Below, piece by piece: positions 7,985 through 19,409 of a stretch of DNA of 54,062 nt. This stretch comes from Terribacillus halophilus. GTDB lineage: Bacteria; Bacillota; Bacilli; Bacillales; Amphibacillaceae. The position numbers were made by a program, and so were the translations under genes. The stretch lies in NCBI RefSeq assembly GCF_900101385.1, contig NZ_FMZB01000017.1:1-54062 (forward strand), given 5' to 3'. Numbering within the stretch: the stretch's first letter is position 1; every line of letters starts with the position of its first letter. The notes under the pieces are model-generated. The model searched no databases, was not told the origin of the DNA, and worked only from the letters and a program-made list of their open reading frames with translations.

Positions 7985-8837
7985 TCAGCATGAAAATGGC
8001 ACACTTTTCATCATACCGACGCCTATAGGCAACCTGCAGGATATTACGCTAAGGGCGCTGGAGACTTTAAAACAAGTACATACTGTTGCTGCAGAGGATA
8101 CACGAAATACGAAAAAACTGTTTAACCACTTTGACATTTCGACACCGCTTATCAGTTACCATGAGCATAATCGGAAAGCACGAGAACAAATGCTTCTCAA
8201 TCTATTGGAAGAGGGAAAAGATGTCGGTCTGGTCAGTGACGCGGGTATGCCGGCTATTAGCGACCCGGGCCAGGAATTGGTCCAAGCGGCAGCTGAAGCT
8301 GGGTTTCCGGTCGTTGTACTGCCAGGGGCAAATGCAGCACTCGTCGCATTGGTCGGTTCCGGGCTTTCGACAGATGCGTATCAATTTTATGGCTTCCTTC
8401 CACGAAAGAAGAAGGAATTGACCGGCGAATTGGAAAAGCTTCGAAAAGTGGCAGCAACACTGATTTTCTATGAAAGTCCGCATCGTTTGAAAGAGACGTT
8501 AGCTGCCTTGCTGGATAGTTTCGGTGATAGAAGGATTGCACTAGGCAGGGAGCTTACAAAACGATATGAGGAATTTCTGCGAGGAACAGTGCAGGAAGCA
8601 TTGGATTGGGCTGCCTCTGAGACAGTGAGAGGAGAGTTCTGCCTTGTCGTGGAAGGAGCTTCAGAAGCGGAACAGCTGGAAGAGGAGCAAGCCTTTTGGC
8701 AGGATATGAGCATACAGGAACATGTCGAATGGTATATAGCAAATCAGGGACTACCTTCGAAGCAGGCGATCAAGCAAGTTTCTGTGGATCGCCAACTCCC
8801 TAAACGGGATGTGTATCAGGCTTATCACGTTGAGTAA
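7962..8837 (+). CDS. rsmI: 16S rRNA 2'-O-ribose C1402 methyltransferase
   Basis: 291 aa from the ATG at 7962, which has GGAAGGAGG 7 nt upstream; a longer in-frame reading back to 7866 only extends into yazA. Tetrapyrrole-methylase fold: IIPTPIGNLQDIT, AAEDTRNTKKL, SDAGMPAISDPG and LPGANAALVAL are RsmI signatures. Modifies C1402 in the ribosomal P site together with RsmH. Overlaps yazA by 23 nt. Confidence 0.94.
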   Translation: MQSQKSFDQHENGTLFIIPTPIGNLQDITLRALETLKQVHTVAAEDTRNTKKLFNHFDISTPLISYHEHNRKAREQMLLNLLEEGKDVGLVSDAGMPAISDPGQELVQAAAEAGFPVVVLPGANAALVALVGSGLSTDAYQFYGFLPRKKKELTGELEKLRKVAATLIFYESPHRLKETLAALLDSFGDRRIALGRELTKRYEEFLRGTVQEALDWAASETVRGEFCLVVEGASEAEQLEEEQAFWQDMSIQEHVEWYIANQGLPSKQAIKQVSVDRQLPKRDVYQAYHVE

Positions 8838-8843
8838 ACAGAA

Positions 8844-8880
8844 GAAAACCGCCCCAAAATGAAGCGGTTTTCTATTATTT
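8844..8880. terminator. rsmI/abrB shared terminator
   Basis: GAAAACCGC/GCGGTTTTC stem (8844-8852 with 8864-8872) flanked by A- and T-rich tracts. It serves the convergent rsmI and abrB genes. Confidence 0.8.
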
Positions 8881-9153
8881 GTTCAAACGTGTTTGGATTT
8901 CGTTGATCAGCTCTTCTGCACCTTCGCGGCTAAGAACAAGTTTACCATTTGCCAAAGACAAGTTGTCATCGGAAATCTCACCAGTGATATGGCAAGTCAT
9001 GTTCGGTTTGTATTTTTTTAAGATGATGCGATCGTCATCTACGTAGATTTCCAAAGCATCTTTCTCGTTGATTCCTAGTGTGCGGCGTAATTCAATCGGG
9101 ATAACGACTCTTCCCAATTCGTCTACTTTACGTACAATACCTGTTGATTTCAT
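8875..9153 (-). CDS. abrB: transition-state regulator AbrB
   Basis: 92 aa. The N-terminal swapped-hairpin AbrB/SpoVT DNA-binding domain (MKSTGIVRKVDELGRVVIP...LEIYVDDDRIILKKY, residues 1-50) carries the DNA-contacting arginines. The C-terminal multimerisation domain has the conserved Cys54 (MTCHITGE). Represses post-exponential genes until phosphorylated Spo0A shuts off its promoter. Own SD (GAGAGGAG). It is oriented against its neighbours, as in B. subtilis. Confidence 0.96.
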   Translation of the reverse strand: MKSTGIVRKVDELGRVVIPIELRRTLGINEKDALEIYVDDDRIILKKYKPNMTCHITGEISDDNLSLANGKLVLSREGAEELINEIQTRLNK

Positions 9154-9189
9154 TTATTGTTTCTCCTCTCGGGTGAGTATATATGTTTA

Positions 9190-9206
9190 TTCGTCATTAT
9201 TCGACA
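9190..9206 (-). promoter_or_regulatory. tandem Spo0A boxes of abrB
   Basis: On the minus strand TGTCGAA (9206-9200) and TGACGAA (9196-9190), separated by 3 nt. They lie about 10-25 nt downstream of the inferred abrB transcription start, the arrangement known from B. subtilis for Spo0A~P repression. Confidence 0.85.
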
Positions 9207-9221
9207 ATTTAACTACTGCCT

Positions 9222-9250
9222 ATCGTACCAGTGATTGACATATGTGTCAA
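9222..9250 (-). promoter_or_regulatory. abrB sigma-A promoter
   Basis: Minus strand TTGACA (9250-9245), 17-nt spacer, TACGAT (9227-9222). The Spo0A boxes follow at about +10. Confidence 0.8.
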
Positions 9251-9407
9251 TTCAAAAAAATTGAATTCCAGCATTTTGCTGGGAGTAAAAACATAAGAAA
9301 GGGAATATCTCGGGTCTTTTTATCTATTATAATGGTTGTATATGTAAAATGAGTAAGATAAATAGTGATAAATAAATAGAAAGATGGTAGTGGAGTTCTG
9401 TAGAATG

Positions 9408-9444
9408 CTCGACACTTTTCGACACATCAACCTCATGTGTCGGA
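9408..9444. promoter_or_regulatory. second cluster of Spo0A-box-like motifs with inverted repeat
   Basis: CTCGACA (9408-9414), TTCGACA (9418-9424, a perfect 0A box on the minus strand) and TGTCGGA (9438-9444). A perfect 8-bp inverted repeat CGACACAT/ATGTGTCG (9420-9427/9435-9442) ties two of them together. It lies between abrB and metS, over 200 bp from the abrB promoter and about 70 bp before the metS -35. Its function is unknown. The rest of 9254-9515 holds no gene that I can see. Confidence 0.5.
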
Positions 9445-9515
9445 ATATTACCATAGAAATACGTATATCTGCTCATTTTTTTTGTCGCTTATGGAAAGAA
9501 AAAATTTCTGCTGGA

Positions 9516-9545
9516 TTGGAATTTATGACCGAAAGTCGCTACAAT
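9516..9545 (+). promoter_or_regulatory. metS sigma-A promoter
   Basis: TTGGAA (9516-9521), 18-nt spacer, TACAAT (9540-9545), about 70 nt before the metS start codon. Confidence 0.65.
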
Positions 9546-9574
9546 AGAGAATAAGTGTAATAGCGATACGAGCG

Positions 9575-9596
9575 GCTCACGCTGGTGAGCTTTTTT
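9575..9596 (+). terminator. metS leader terminator / attenuator
   Basis: GCTCAC/GTGAGC stem, GCTG loop and six T, located between the metS promoter and its SD. No T-box motif (AGGGTGG-type) is present in the leader. It is either an attenuator of another kind or a partial stop for read-through. Confidence 0.6.
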
Positions 9597-9611
9597 ATAA
9601 TGGAGGGTTAG

Positions 9612-11573
<1,962 letters not shown>

Positions 11574-11588
11574 TAAATGAGGGGGGAG

Positions 11589-11612
11589 ACGCTTGCACGC
11601 AAGCGTTTTTCC
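11589..11612 (+). terminator. metS terminator
   Basis: ACGCTTG/CAAGCGT stem (11589-11595 with 11600-11606), CACG loop, T-run. Confidence 0.85.
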
Positions 11613-11641
11613 TTTTTTAACAGATAGAAAGGACATCTGCT

Positions 11642-12412
11642 ATGTTATTTGATACACATGCTCATATTAATGATAAGCAATTTGATGAAGACCGCGAAGA
11701 GATGATGCAGCGGGCAAAGGATGCCGGTGTATCCCGTCTTGTCGTTATTGGCTGCGATGCGGAGGGGATCACGTCAGCAATCGAGCTTGCGGAGAAATAT
11801 GACTTCGTCTACGCGGCAATCGGGTGGCATCCTGTTGATGCGATCGATATGACTGATGCTGACCTGAATCGTATTGAGGAGCTTTCGTCACATCCAAAAG
11901 TTGTAGCAATCGGAGAGATGGGACTGGATTATCATTGGGACAAATCACCGAAGGATATCCAAAAAGATGTATTGCGTCAGCAGATTCAGCTGGCTAAACG
12001 CGTCAAGCTGCCGATCATCATTCACAATCGGGAAGCAACACAGGACATCATCCCGATTTTAAAAGAAGAAAATGCAGCTGAAGTCGGAGGCATCATGCAT
12101 TGCTACAGTGATGAAGCGGATCTAGTTCAGGAGTTTCTGGATATGAATTTCTATATTTCCCTTGGCGGTCCCGTCACTTTCAAAAATGCCAAGGCACCGA
12201 AGGAAGTAGCGAAAATGGTACCAGCTGATCGGCTGCTGATTGAAACAGATTGTCCGTATCTGGCACCTCATCCAAACCGCGGCAAACGCAATGAACCTGC
12301 TTATGTGAAGCTAGTGGCTGAGCAAATTGCAGAGCTTCGCGGCATCGGATACGAGGAATTGGCAGAGCTGACAATGCGAAATGCAGAAAGACTATATAAA
12401 ATAAAATCATAG
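11642..12412 (+). CDS. tatD: TatD family metal-dependent deoxyribonuclease
   Basis: 256 aa (YabD). TIM-barrel metallohydrolase with N-terminal DTHAHIND, AIGEMGLDYHW, HNREA, HCYSD and ETDCPYLAP motifs supplying the His, Glu and Asp metal ligands. Predicted 3'-5' DNase or quality-control nuclease. rnmV starts 10 nt downstream. The B. subtilis gene between them, yabE, is absent. Confidence 0.92.
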   Translation: MLFDTHAHINDKQFDEDREEMMQRAKDAGVSRLVVIGCDAEGITSAIELAEKYDFVYAAIGWHPVDAIDMTDADLNRIEELSSHPKVVAIGEMGLDYHWDKSPKDIQKDVLRQQIQLAKRVKLPIIIHNREATQDIIPILKEENAAEVGGIMHCYSDEADLVQEFLDMNFYISLGGPVTFKNAKAPKEVAKMVPADRLLIETDCPYLAPHPNRGKRNEPAYVKLVAEQIAELRGIGYEELAELTMRNAERLYKIKS

Positions 12413-12422
12413 AGGGTATAAC

Positions 12423-13851
<1,429 letters not shown>

Positions 13852-13880
13852 ACCTTTTTGCCCAACCATCATACGCTGTA
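13852..13880 (+). promoter_or_regulatory. candidate sigma-K promoter of yabG
   Basis: ACC near 13852 and CATACGCT at 13870-13877, about 15 nt apart, resemble the mother-cell sigma-K elements (-35 mACm, -10 CATAnnnT). yabG is a sigma-K gene in B. subtilis. Motif match only. Confidence 0.4.
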
Positions 13881-13911
13881 GAAGAAAGCTTTGGTGGGTG
13901 AGGTGAACGGA

Positions 13912-14790
13912 ATGGATTTGGCGATTGGTGATATCGTCACTAGAAAATCATATCAGCACGATTTATTGTTCCGTGTCTCCAGCTTCACGAGCCATAAAGT
14001 CATCCTGCATGGCGAGGATATGCGTCTTATCGCTGATGCTCCTCAGAATGACTTGGTAAAGGCTGGAACACGTGAAATAACGAAACGCAAAAAGACATGG
14101 CAGGATAAAGAAGACTACTCCTACCGCCTCTTTCGCCAGGATTACCTGCTGATGAAGGATAAGCGGGATTATGAATCAACCTCAGGCTATCAGCATAGCC
14201 CGAATTACTTCCAAATTCCTGCAAAGGTGCTCCATGTCGATGGAGATAAGACATATTTGAAAAAATGCATTGATTTTTATCAGCGTTTCGGAATCCAGGT
14301 ACATGGTGTCCATTTGCAGGAGAAAGAAATGCCACTTCAAATTGCTACCCTTCTGGAGAAGATACAACCAGATATTATTGTCGTTACAGGACACGATGCT
14401 TTTCAAAAAAGCAAAGGAGACAAATCCGATATCCGTGCTTACCGGAACTCGCAGTATTTTGTCGAAACGGTGAGGGAGGCACGGCGGATTCATCCCCATC
14501 TGGATCAATTGATCATATTTGCCGGTGCGTGCCAGTCTCATTTTGAATCCTTGATTCGGGCGGGCGCAAATTTTGCCAGTTCTCCGAGCAGGATTAATAT
14601 CCATGCCTTGGACCCTGTTTATATTGTTGCTAAAATCGCATTCACACCATTTATGGAAAAAGTGGGAGTATGGGAGGCACTCCGCAATACACTGACTGGT
14701 GAACGCGGGCTTGGCGGGATCGAAACGCGTGGCCTGCTCCGGACAGGGTTGCCTTTTGTTGATCCAGATGAAGCAGATGAAAGTGTCTAA
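13912..14790 (+). CDS. yabG: sporulation-specific protease YabG
   Basis: 292 aa from the ATG at 13912, with GAGGTG 6 nt upstream; in-frame GTG (13903) and TTG (13891) starts are possible. Family features: IGDIVTRKSYQHDLLFRV at the N-terminus, VVTGHDAF, and FAGACQSHFESLIRAGANFASSP with the conserved Cys of the proposed cysteine-protease site. Trims coat proteins (SpoIVA, SafA, YeeK and others) in the mother cell. Monocistronic. Confidence 0.93.
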   Translation: MDLAIGDIVTRKSYQHDLLFRVSSFTSHKVILHGEDMRLIADAPQNDLVKAGTREITKRKKTWQDKEDYSYRLFRQDYLLMKDKRDYESTSGYQHSPNYFQIPAKVLHVDGDKTYLKKCIDFYQRFGIQVHGVHLQEKEMPLQIATLLEKIQPDIIVVTGHDAFQKSKGDKSDIRAYRNSQYFVETVREARRIHPHLDQLIIFAGACQSHFESLIRAGANFASSPSRINIHALDPVYIVAKIAFTPFMEKVGVWEALRNTLTGERGLGGIETRGLLRTGLPFVDPDEADESV

Positions 14791-14881
14791 ACCCCCTGTT
14801 TTATCGTAATTCTGCCACTGATGCATAATTTTGTATGGATTTGAAAGAATAAAGTGAAATAAGAAACATTTAATCTTTTCA

Positions 14882-14911
14882 TTGACATCAAAAATGGTAT
14901 GCTGTTATAAT
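14882..14911 (+). promoter_or_regulatory. veg promoter P1 (sigma-A)
   Basis: Perfect hexamers: TTGACA (14882-14887), 18-nt spacer, TATAAT (14906-14911). Confidence 0.85.
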
Positions 14912-14923
14912 AAAAAGTTTTAT

Positions 14924-14952
14924 TTGACTCTATACCTAAAATATGCTATGAT
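14924..14952 (+). promoter_or_regulatory. veg promoter P2 (sigma-A)
   Basis: TTGACT (14924-14929), 17-nt spacer, TATGAT (14947-14952), directly downstream of P1. It gives veg two strong tandem vegetative promoters. Confidence 0.8.
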
Positions 14953-14974
14953 TAGATCAGTGAGGTGGAGTGCA

Positions 14975-15235
14975 GTGGCTAAAACATTAGTGGAAATTAA
15001 GCAGGGTCTGGAAGGACAAATTGGTAAACGTTTAAAATTGAAAGCTAATGGTGGGAGAAAGAAAACCATCGAACGTTGCGGAGTACTTGCGGAAACGTAT
15101 CCAGCTGTATTCATCGTAGAACTCGATCAAGATGAGAATGCGTTTGAGCGTGTCTCCTATAGCTATGCAGATGTCTTAACCGAAACAGTCGAATTGGATT
15201 TTGATACGGATGATTTGAACGAAATTGCAAAATAA
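14975..15235 (+). CDS. veg: Veg protein
   Basis: 86 aa from the GTG at 14975 (SD GAGGTGGAG); upstream in-frame codons lie inside the promoters and are untranslated. [20 protein letters not shown] and the basic GGRKK patch are characteristic; predicted SH3-like small beta-barrel. In B. subtilis Veg affects biofilm formation through SinR and spore outgrowth, and it is one of the most strongly transcribed vegetative genes. The perfect tandem promoters agree. Confidence 0.94.
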   Translation: MAKTLVEIKQGLEGQIGKRLKLKANGGRKKTIERCGVLAETYPAVFIVELDQDENAFERVSYSYADVLTETVELDFDTDDLNEIAK

Positions 15236-15247
15236 TGCTTGAAGGAA

Positions 15248-15275
15248 AGCAGGGGAATGCTCCCCTGCTTTTTGT
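15248..15275 (+). terminator. veg terminator
   Basis: AGCAGGGGA/TCCCCTGCT perfect 9-bp stem, ATGC loop, T-run. Confidence 0.9.
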
Positions 15276-15303
15276 TTTGCCTTTTTTTGCAAACATCTTA
15301 CAG

Positions 15304-15335
15304 GCATAGCAAAACCGTTCGGAACAGAGAATAAA
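15304..15335 (+). promoter_or_regulatory. candidate sigma-G promoter of sspF
   Basis: GCATA (15304-15308) and GAATAAA (15329-15335) resemble forespore sigma-G elements, but the spacing is about 20 nt and not ideal. sspF is forespore-expressed in B. subtilis. Confidence 0.35.
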
Positions 15336-15370
15336 CATGTCGTAATAATCTCAGAAGGGAGCTGTTTTCT

Positions 15371-15547
15371 TTGGGCAGAAGAAGAGGAATCATGTCTGAT
15401 GCACTGAAAGAGGAAATTGCAAAGGAGCTTGGATTTTACGACACTGTACAGAAGGAAGGCTGGGGCGGCATTCGTTCCCGTGATGCCGGGAACATGGTCA
15501 AGTACGCCATTGCCATGGCCGAACAGTCGATGCGTGATAAGCAATAA
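15371..15547 (+). CDS. sspF: alpha/beta-type small acid-soluble spore protein SspF
   Basis: 58 aa, TTG start with AAGGGAG upstream. [20 protein letters not shown] and [18 protein letters not shown] match SspF (0.3 kb protein) almost residue for residue, including both DNA-binding helices. Coats and protects spore DNA. It lies between veg and ispE as in B. subtilis. Confidence 0.93.
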   Translation: MGRRRGIMSDALKEEIAKELGFYDTVQKEGWGGIRSRDAGNMVKYAIAMAEQSMRDKQ

Positions 15548-15554
15548 GTCGGGG

Positions 15555-15590
15555 CCCTTCTCTTTTTATAAAGAGGAGGGTTCCTTCTTG
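15555..15590 (+). terminator. sspF terminator
   Basis: CCCTTCTCTTT / AAAGAGGAGGG stem (one wobble), TTAT loop, T-rich tail. Confidence 0.8.
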
Positions 15591-15662
15591 TAGGCAGAAT
15601 AGCCTGTACCACCTTTTTATGATACAATTTTGGAGAAATTCAACTAAAGTAGGTGACATGAC

Positions 15663-16532
15663 ATGCATTTGCTCGAAAAGGCGCCAGCTAAGATCAATCT
15701 TTCGTTGGACGTACTGTATAAACGCCCGGATGGCTATCATGAGGTAGAGATGGTGATGACAACGATCGACCTGGCAGACCGGATAGAGTTAATCGTGTTA
15801 CAGGAGAACAAGATCGAAATCGAATCGGACAATCGCTTTGTGCCGAACGATGAGCGTAATCTTGCCTACCGTGCGGCGCAATTAATAAAAGATACATATA
15901 ATATCGACAAAGGTGTCAGGATATACATAGATAAGCAAATACCGGTTGCAGCGGGTCTTGCTGGAGGGAGCAGTGATGCAGCAGCGGTCTTGCGCGGTCT
16001 GAATACATTGTGGGACTTGCAGCTATCCTTGGATACGCTGGCGGAGCTCGGGGCCAAGATTGGATCGGATGTATCATTCTGTGTATATGGTTCGACAGCA
16101 TTATCCACTGGACGCGGAGAAAAGATCAAAGAACTCCCAGCCCCCCCGGCATGCTGGGTTGTATTGGCGAATCCCGGCATAGGGGTATCCACGCAAACAA
16201 TCTATCAGCAATTAAAGATCGATACAATCCAGCATCCTGATACACAGGGAATGGTAAATGCCATTGAGCAAGGCGATTTCCAATCAATCTGTGACAAAGT
16301 CGACAATGTACTGGAGCCTGTCACGCTTAAACTCTGCCCGGAAGTGAAGCAAATCAAGCAGCAGATGGTCGAAGCTGGCGCGGACGCGGTGCTTATGAGC
16401 GGAAGCGGACCGACAGTCTTTTCCCTCGTATCACAAGAAAGCCGGGCTTATCGGATCTATAACAGCCTTAGGGGCTTCTGTGAACATGTATATGTTGTAC
16501 GGATGCTCGGAGGGCGGACGGAGCTTGATTAA
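15663..16532 (+). CDS. ispE: 4-diphosphocytidyl-2-C-methyl-D-erythritol kinase
   Basis: 289 aa GHMP kinase of the MEP isoprenoid pathway. [11 protein letters not shown] at the start, ATP-binding [21 protein letters not shown] (about 98-118), and the C-terminal [11 protein letters not shown] motif. Phosphorylates CDP-ME. The coding end overlaps the palindromic region before purR. Confidence 0.95.
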   Translation: MHLLEKAPAKINLSLDVLYKRPDGYHEVEMVMTTIDLADRIELIVLQENKIEIESDNRFVPNDERNLAYRAAQLIKDTYNIDKGVRIYIDKQIPVAAGLAGGSSDAAAVLRGLNTLWDLQLSLDTLAELGAKIGSDVSFCVYGSTALSTGRGEKIKELPAPPACWVVLANPGIGVSTQTIYQQLKIDTIQHPDTQGMVNAIEQGDFQSICDKVDNVLEPVTLKLCPEVKQIKQQMVEAGADAVLMSGSGPTVFSLVSQESRAYRIYNSLRGFCEHVYVVRMLGGRTELD

Positions 16533-16575
16533 AACCGTACGAGAATGTTATTATCTAACAATAACATTCGGTTTT
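16531..16575. promoter_or_regulatory. purR operator (PurBox-like palindrome)
   Basis: Long inverted repeat: AAAACC...GAATGTTATT (7-nt loop) AATAACATTC...GGTTTT. The right arm AACATTCGGTTTT matches the PurBox AWWGTTCGGWWWT at 11 of 13; the left AAAACCGTACGAG matches AWWWCCGAACWWT at 10 of 13. This fits autoregulation by PurR, known in B. subtilis. It overlaps the ispE stop codon and could also fold as a terminator. Confidence 0.6.
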
Positions 16576-16586
16576 GAGGTGTAGAG

Positions 16587-17399
16587 ATGAAAAGAAGTGA
16601 ACGTTTGGTTGCGATGACGAATTATTTGATGACTCATCCGCAGCAATTGGTGTCTTTGCCATATTTCTCGACAACGTACGCTGCTGCCAAATCCTCCGTC
16701 AGTGAGGATTTGTCGATTATAAATGATATGTTCCAGCATGAGGGTATCGGATATTTACAATCTGTATCAGGTGCTGCAGGCGGAGTGCGCTATATTCCCG
16801 TGTACTCGAAGGAAAATAGTGCTGATTTTATTGAGGAGCTATGCAGCAAACTGGCGGATTCCGACAGACTACTGCCGGGGGGATACCTATTCATGAGTGA
16901 TATACTTGGTGAACCGGCGACAGTTGATAAGATTGGCCGCCTATTTGCAACGGCATTCCACGATCGGGAAATCGATGTGGTAGTCACGGTTGCAACAAAA
17001 GGTATTCCGATTGCTTATGCGGCCGCTGCTTATTTGAATGTACCGGTTGTCATAGTCAGACGAGACCCGAAAGTGACAGAGGGGTCGACAGTCAGCGTGA
17101 ATTATGTGTCTGGATCCTCAAGAAAAATACAGACGATGGTATTATCCAAACGCAGCATCCCGGATCAAGCCAATGTCTGCATTGTGGATGATTTCATGAA
17201 AGCAGGCGGAACGATCAATGGAATGAAGAGCCTTTTGCAGGAATTCAATGCAAATGTCACGGCAATCGGCGTATTGGCCGAAGCGGAAGATGAAGAAGAA
17301 GAACGCGTCGTCGAGGATTACACATCATTGATCAAGATTCAGAATGTTGATGTACGCAATCAGCGGATCGAGGTACAAAAGGGCAATTATTTCAACTGA
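16587..17399 (+). CDS. purR: purine operon repressor PurR
   Basis: 270 aa. N-terminal winged helix (about 1-75), then a phosphoribosyltransferase-like domain with the PRPP-binding signature VCIVDDFMKAGGT. Represses purine biosynthesis genes; PRPP relieves repression. In B. subtilis yabJ (ridA) follows and was once grouped with PurR function. Here spoVG comes next and no RidA gene is present. Confidence 0.95.
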   Translation: MKRSERLVAMTNYLMTHPQQLVSLPYFSTTYAAAKSSVSEDLSIINDMFQHEGIGYLQSVSGAAGGVRYIPVYSKENSADFIEELCSKLADSDRLLPGGYLFMSDILGEPATVDKIGRLFATAFHDREIDVVVTVATKGIPIAYAAAAYLNVPVVIVRRDPKVTEGSTVSVNYVSGSSRKIQTMVLSKRSIPDQANVCIVDDFMKAGGTINGMKSLLQEFNANVTAIGVLAEAEDEEEERVVEDYTSLIKIQNVDVRNQRIEVQKGNYFN

Positions 17400-17449
17400 C
17401 AGAGCTTTCCCACCCTTTCTATAAATTTTTAAAAAAAGTTATATATCGA

Positions 17450-17476
17450 GCAGGGTTTTCCAGCTTTATGTAGAAT
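17450..17476 (+). promoter_or_regulatory. spoVG sigma-H promoter
   Basis: GCAGGGTTT (17450-17458), 11-nt spacer, GTAGAAT (17470-17476) fits the sigma-H pattern RnAGGAWWW / RnnGAAT with one mismatch. The AT-rich stretch just upstream (17420-17447) resembles the AbrB-binding region of the B. subtilis spoVG promoter. Confidence 0.75.
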
Positions 17477-17519
17477 TACTGGTAATAAGTTCTAAATAAG
17501 GTAAGGGTGGTGAAGCATA

Positions 17520-17816
17520 ATGGAAGTAACTGACGTAAGATTACGCCGCGTTAATACCGAGGGAAGAATGCGTGCTATCGCTTCTATTACAATTGATCAA
17601 GAGTTTGTAGTACACGATATTCGTGTCATCGAAGGAAATAACGGCTTATTTGTCGCTATGCCTTCCAAACGGACACCAGATGGTGAATTCCGGGATGTGG
17701 CACATCCGATCAATTCCGGTACCCGGAGTAAGATTCAGGATGCTGTACTGCAGGAATATCACCGTGTAGGAGAAGAAATAGAAGTGGAGTATGAGGAAGC
17801 CGCTGGCGCTTCTTGA
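17520..17816 (+). CDS. spoVG: regulator SpoVG
   Basis: 98 aa. [26 protein letters not shown] and [21 protein letters not shown] are the SpoVG signature; a C-terminal acidic tail follows the nucleic-acid-binding region. Affects septation, cortex formation and, in other Firmicutes, many RNAs. SD GGTGGTG. It has its own sigma-H promoter. Confidence 0.96.
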   Translation: MEVTDVRLRRVNTEGRMRAIASITIDQEFVVHDIRVIEGNNGLFVAMPSKRTPDGEFRDVAHPINSGTRSKIQDAVLQEYHRVGEEIEVEYEEAAGAS

Positions 17817-17865
17817 TATGGTACTTAATAGATGACAATTGCGTCATCTTTCATAAAGGTGTAAT

Positions 17866-17904
17866 TAACAGCTGTTCTAACATATGGAATGGCTGTTATT
17901 TTTA
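17866..17904 (+). terminator. spoVG terminator
   Basis: TAACAGC/GCTGTTA stem with a 19-nt loop and TTTTT. A smaller hairpin GATGAC/GTCATC precedes it at 17831-17848. No gene lies between here and glmU. Confidence 0.6.
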
Positions 17905-18028
17905 TGCATGAAACCCGGTTGAATACAAGCAAATTTGTCTCGAATTACGTGAAATCAAGCCTGGCTCCTGTTGAAATGACAATTATTTTAAGATATATTT
18001 ACAGAGGATAAAAGAATGGAGGGTTCGC

Positions 18029-19390
18029 ATGTCAAACCGATATGCAGTCATCCTTGCTGCCGGTAAAGGCACCAGGATGAAATCAAAGCTGTACAAAGTA
18101 CTGCATCCTGTCATGGGTAAACCGATGGTACAGCATGTTACTGACCAGTTAAATTCTTTACAATTAGATAAATTGATCACAATTGTCGGGCATGGGGCAG
18201 AAGACGTGAAAGCCCAGCTTGGAGATGCAAGTGAGTACGCTCTCCAAGAAGAACAGCTCGGTACGGGACATGCGGTCCTTCAGGCCGAGACATTCCTGCA
18301 AGACAAAGAAGGTGTGACAGTCGTATTAAGCGGAGATACACCACTGATCACAGGCAATACCATCCAAGCCTTGCTTGATCATCATGAACAGCAGGGAGCA
18401 AGCGCCACAGTGCTGACGGCAAAAGCTCTAGATCCTGCAGGGTATGGCCGGGTCATCCGCAGTGATGTTGGAGAAGTTCTTCGCATCGTCGAGCATAAGG
18501 ATGCCAATGCCGAAGAGCTTCTGGTTGATGAAATCAACACGGGTACATACTGCTTTGATAACAAACTATTGTTCCAAGCACTGCATAATGTTTCGAATGA
18601 TAATGCCCAAGGCGAGTATTATCTTCCGGATGTGCTGGAGCTTTTGAAGAAGGATAATAAGCTAGTGACTGCTTACCAAACGCCGGATTTCGATGAAACG
18701 ATGGGTGTGAACGATCGCGTGGCGCTTTCGCAAGCAGAACGCATCATGAAACGCCGCATCAATGAACATCATATGCGTAACGGTGTTACGATTATCGATC
18801 CAGACTCAACTTATATCAGTACAGATGCTGTAATTGAGCCGGATGTCACCATCTTGCCGAACACGATGATCCTTGGTAAGACAAAGATCAAAGAAGATGC
18901 AGTCATTGGCCCGAACTCCGAATTGAAGGATGTCAGCATCGGCAGCCGTTCCGTTGTGAAGCAAAGTGTAGCACATGACAGCGCAATTGGAAATGATGTC
19001 AATGTCGGCCCGTTCGCTCACATTCGTCCGCAAGCACAGCTTGGAGATAAAGTGAAGATCGGGAACTTCGTCGAAGTGAAGAAAGCAGTCATCGCTGATG
19101 GAAGCAAAGTTTCGCATTTAAGCTATGTTGGCGATGCTGAGGTTGGTAAAGATGTCAATATCGGTTGTGGTACAATAACAGTGAACTATGACGGAAAGAA
19201 TAAACATCTGACCAAAATAGAGGATAATGCTTTTATCGGCTGCAATACGAACTTAATTGCGCCAGTGACAGTCGGCAAAGGTGCTTTGGTGGCTGCAGGC
19301 TCAACCATAACGAAAGATGTCCCAGCAGACGCTTTATCGATTGCCAGAGCAAGACAAGAAAACAAAGATTCTTATTTTAAGAATAAATAA
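18029..19390 (+). CDS. glmU: bifunctional UDP-GlcNAc pyrophosphorylase / GlcN-1-P acetyltransferase
   Basis: 453 aa (GcaD). N-terminal nucleotidyltransferase with [20 protein letters not shown]-terminal left-handed beta-helix of hexapeptide repeats (from about residue 250: [16 protein letters not shown]...) ending in the acetyltransferase site [11 protein letters not shown]. Makes UDP-GlcNAc for wall and teichoic acid synthesis. prs follows 19 nt downstream. Confidence 0.96.
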   Translation: MSNRYAVILAAGKGTRMKSKLYKVLHPVMGKPMVQHVTDQLNSLQLDKLITIVGHGAEDVKAQLGDASEYALQEEQLGTGHAVLQAETFLQDKEGVTVVLSGDTPLITGNTIQALLDHHEQQGASATVLTAKALDPAGYGRVIRSDVGEVLRIVEHKDANAEELLVDEINTGTYCFDNKLLFQALHNVSNDNAQGEYYLPDVLELLKKDNKLVTAYQTPDFDETMGVNDRVALSQAERIMKRRINEHHMRNGVTIIDPDSTYISTDAVIEPDVTILPNTMILGKTKIKEDAVIGPNSELKDVSIGSRSVVKQSVAHDSAIGNDVNVGPFAHIRPQAQLGDKVKIGNFVEVKKAVIADGSKVSHLSYVGDAEVGKDVNIGCGTITVNYDGKNKHLTKIEDNAFIGCNTNLIAPVTVGKGALVAAGSTITKDVPADALSIARARQENKDSYFKNK

Positions 19391-19409
19391 TTTTGGAGGG
19401 TTACTCGAC

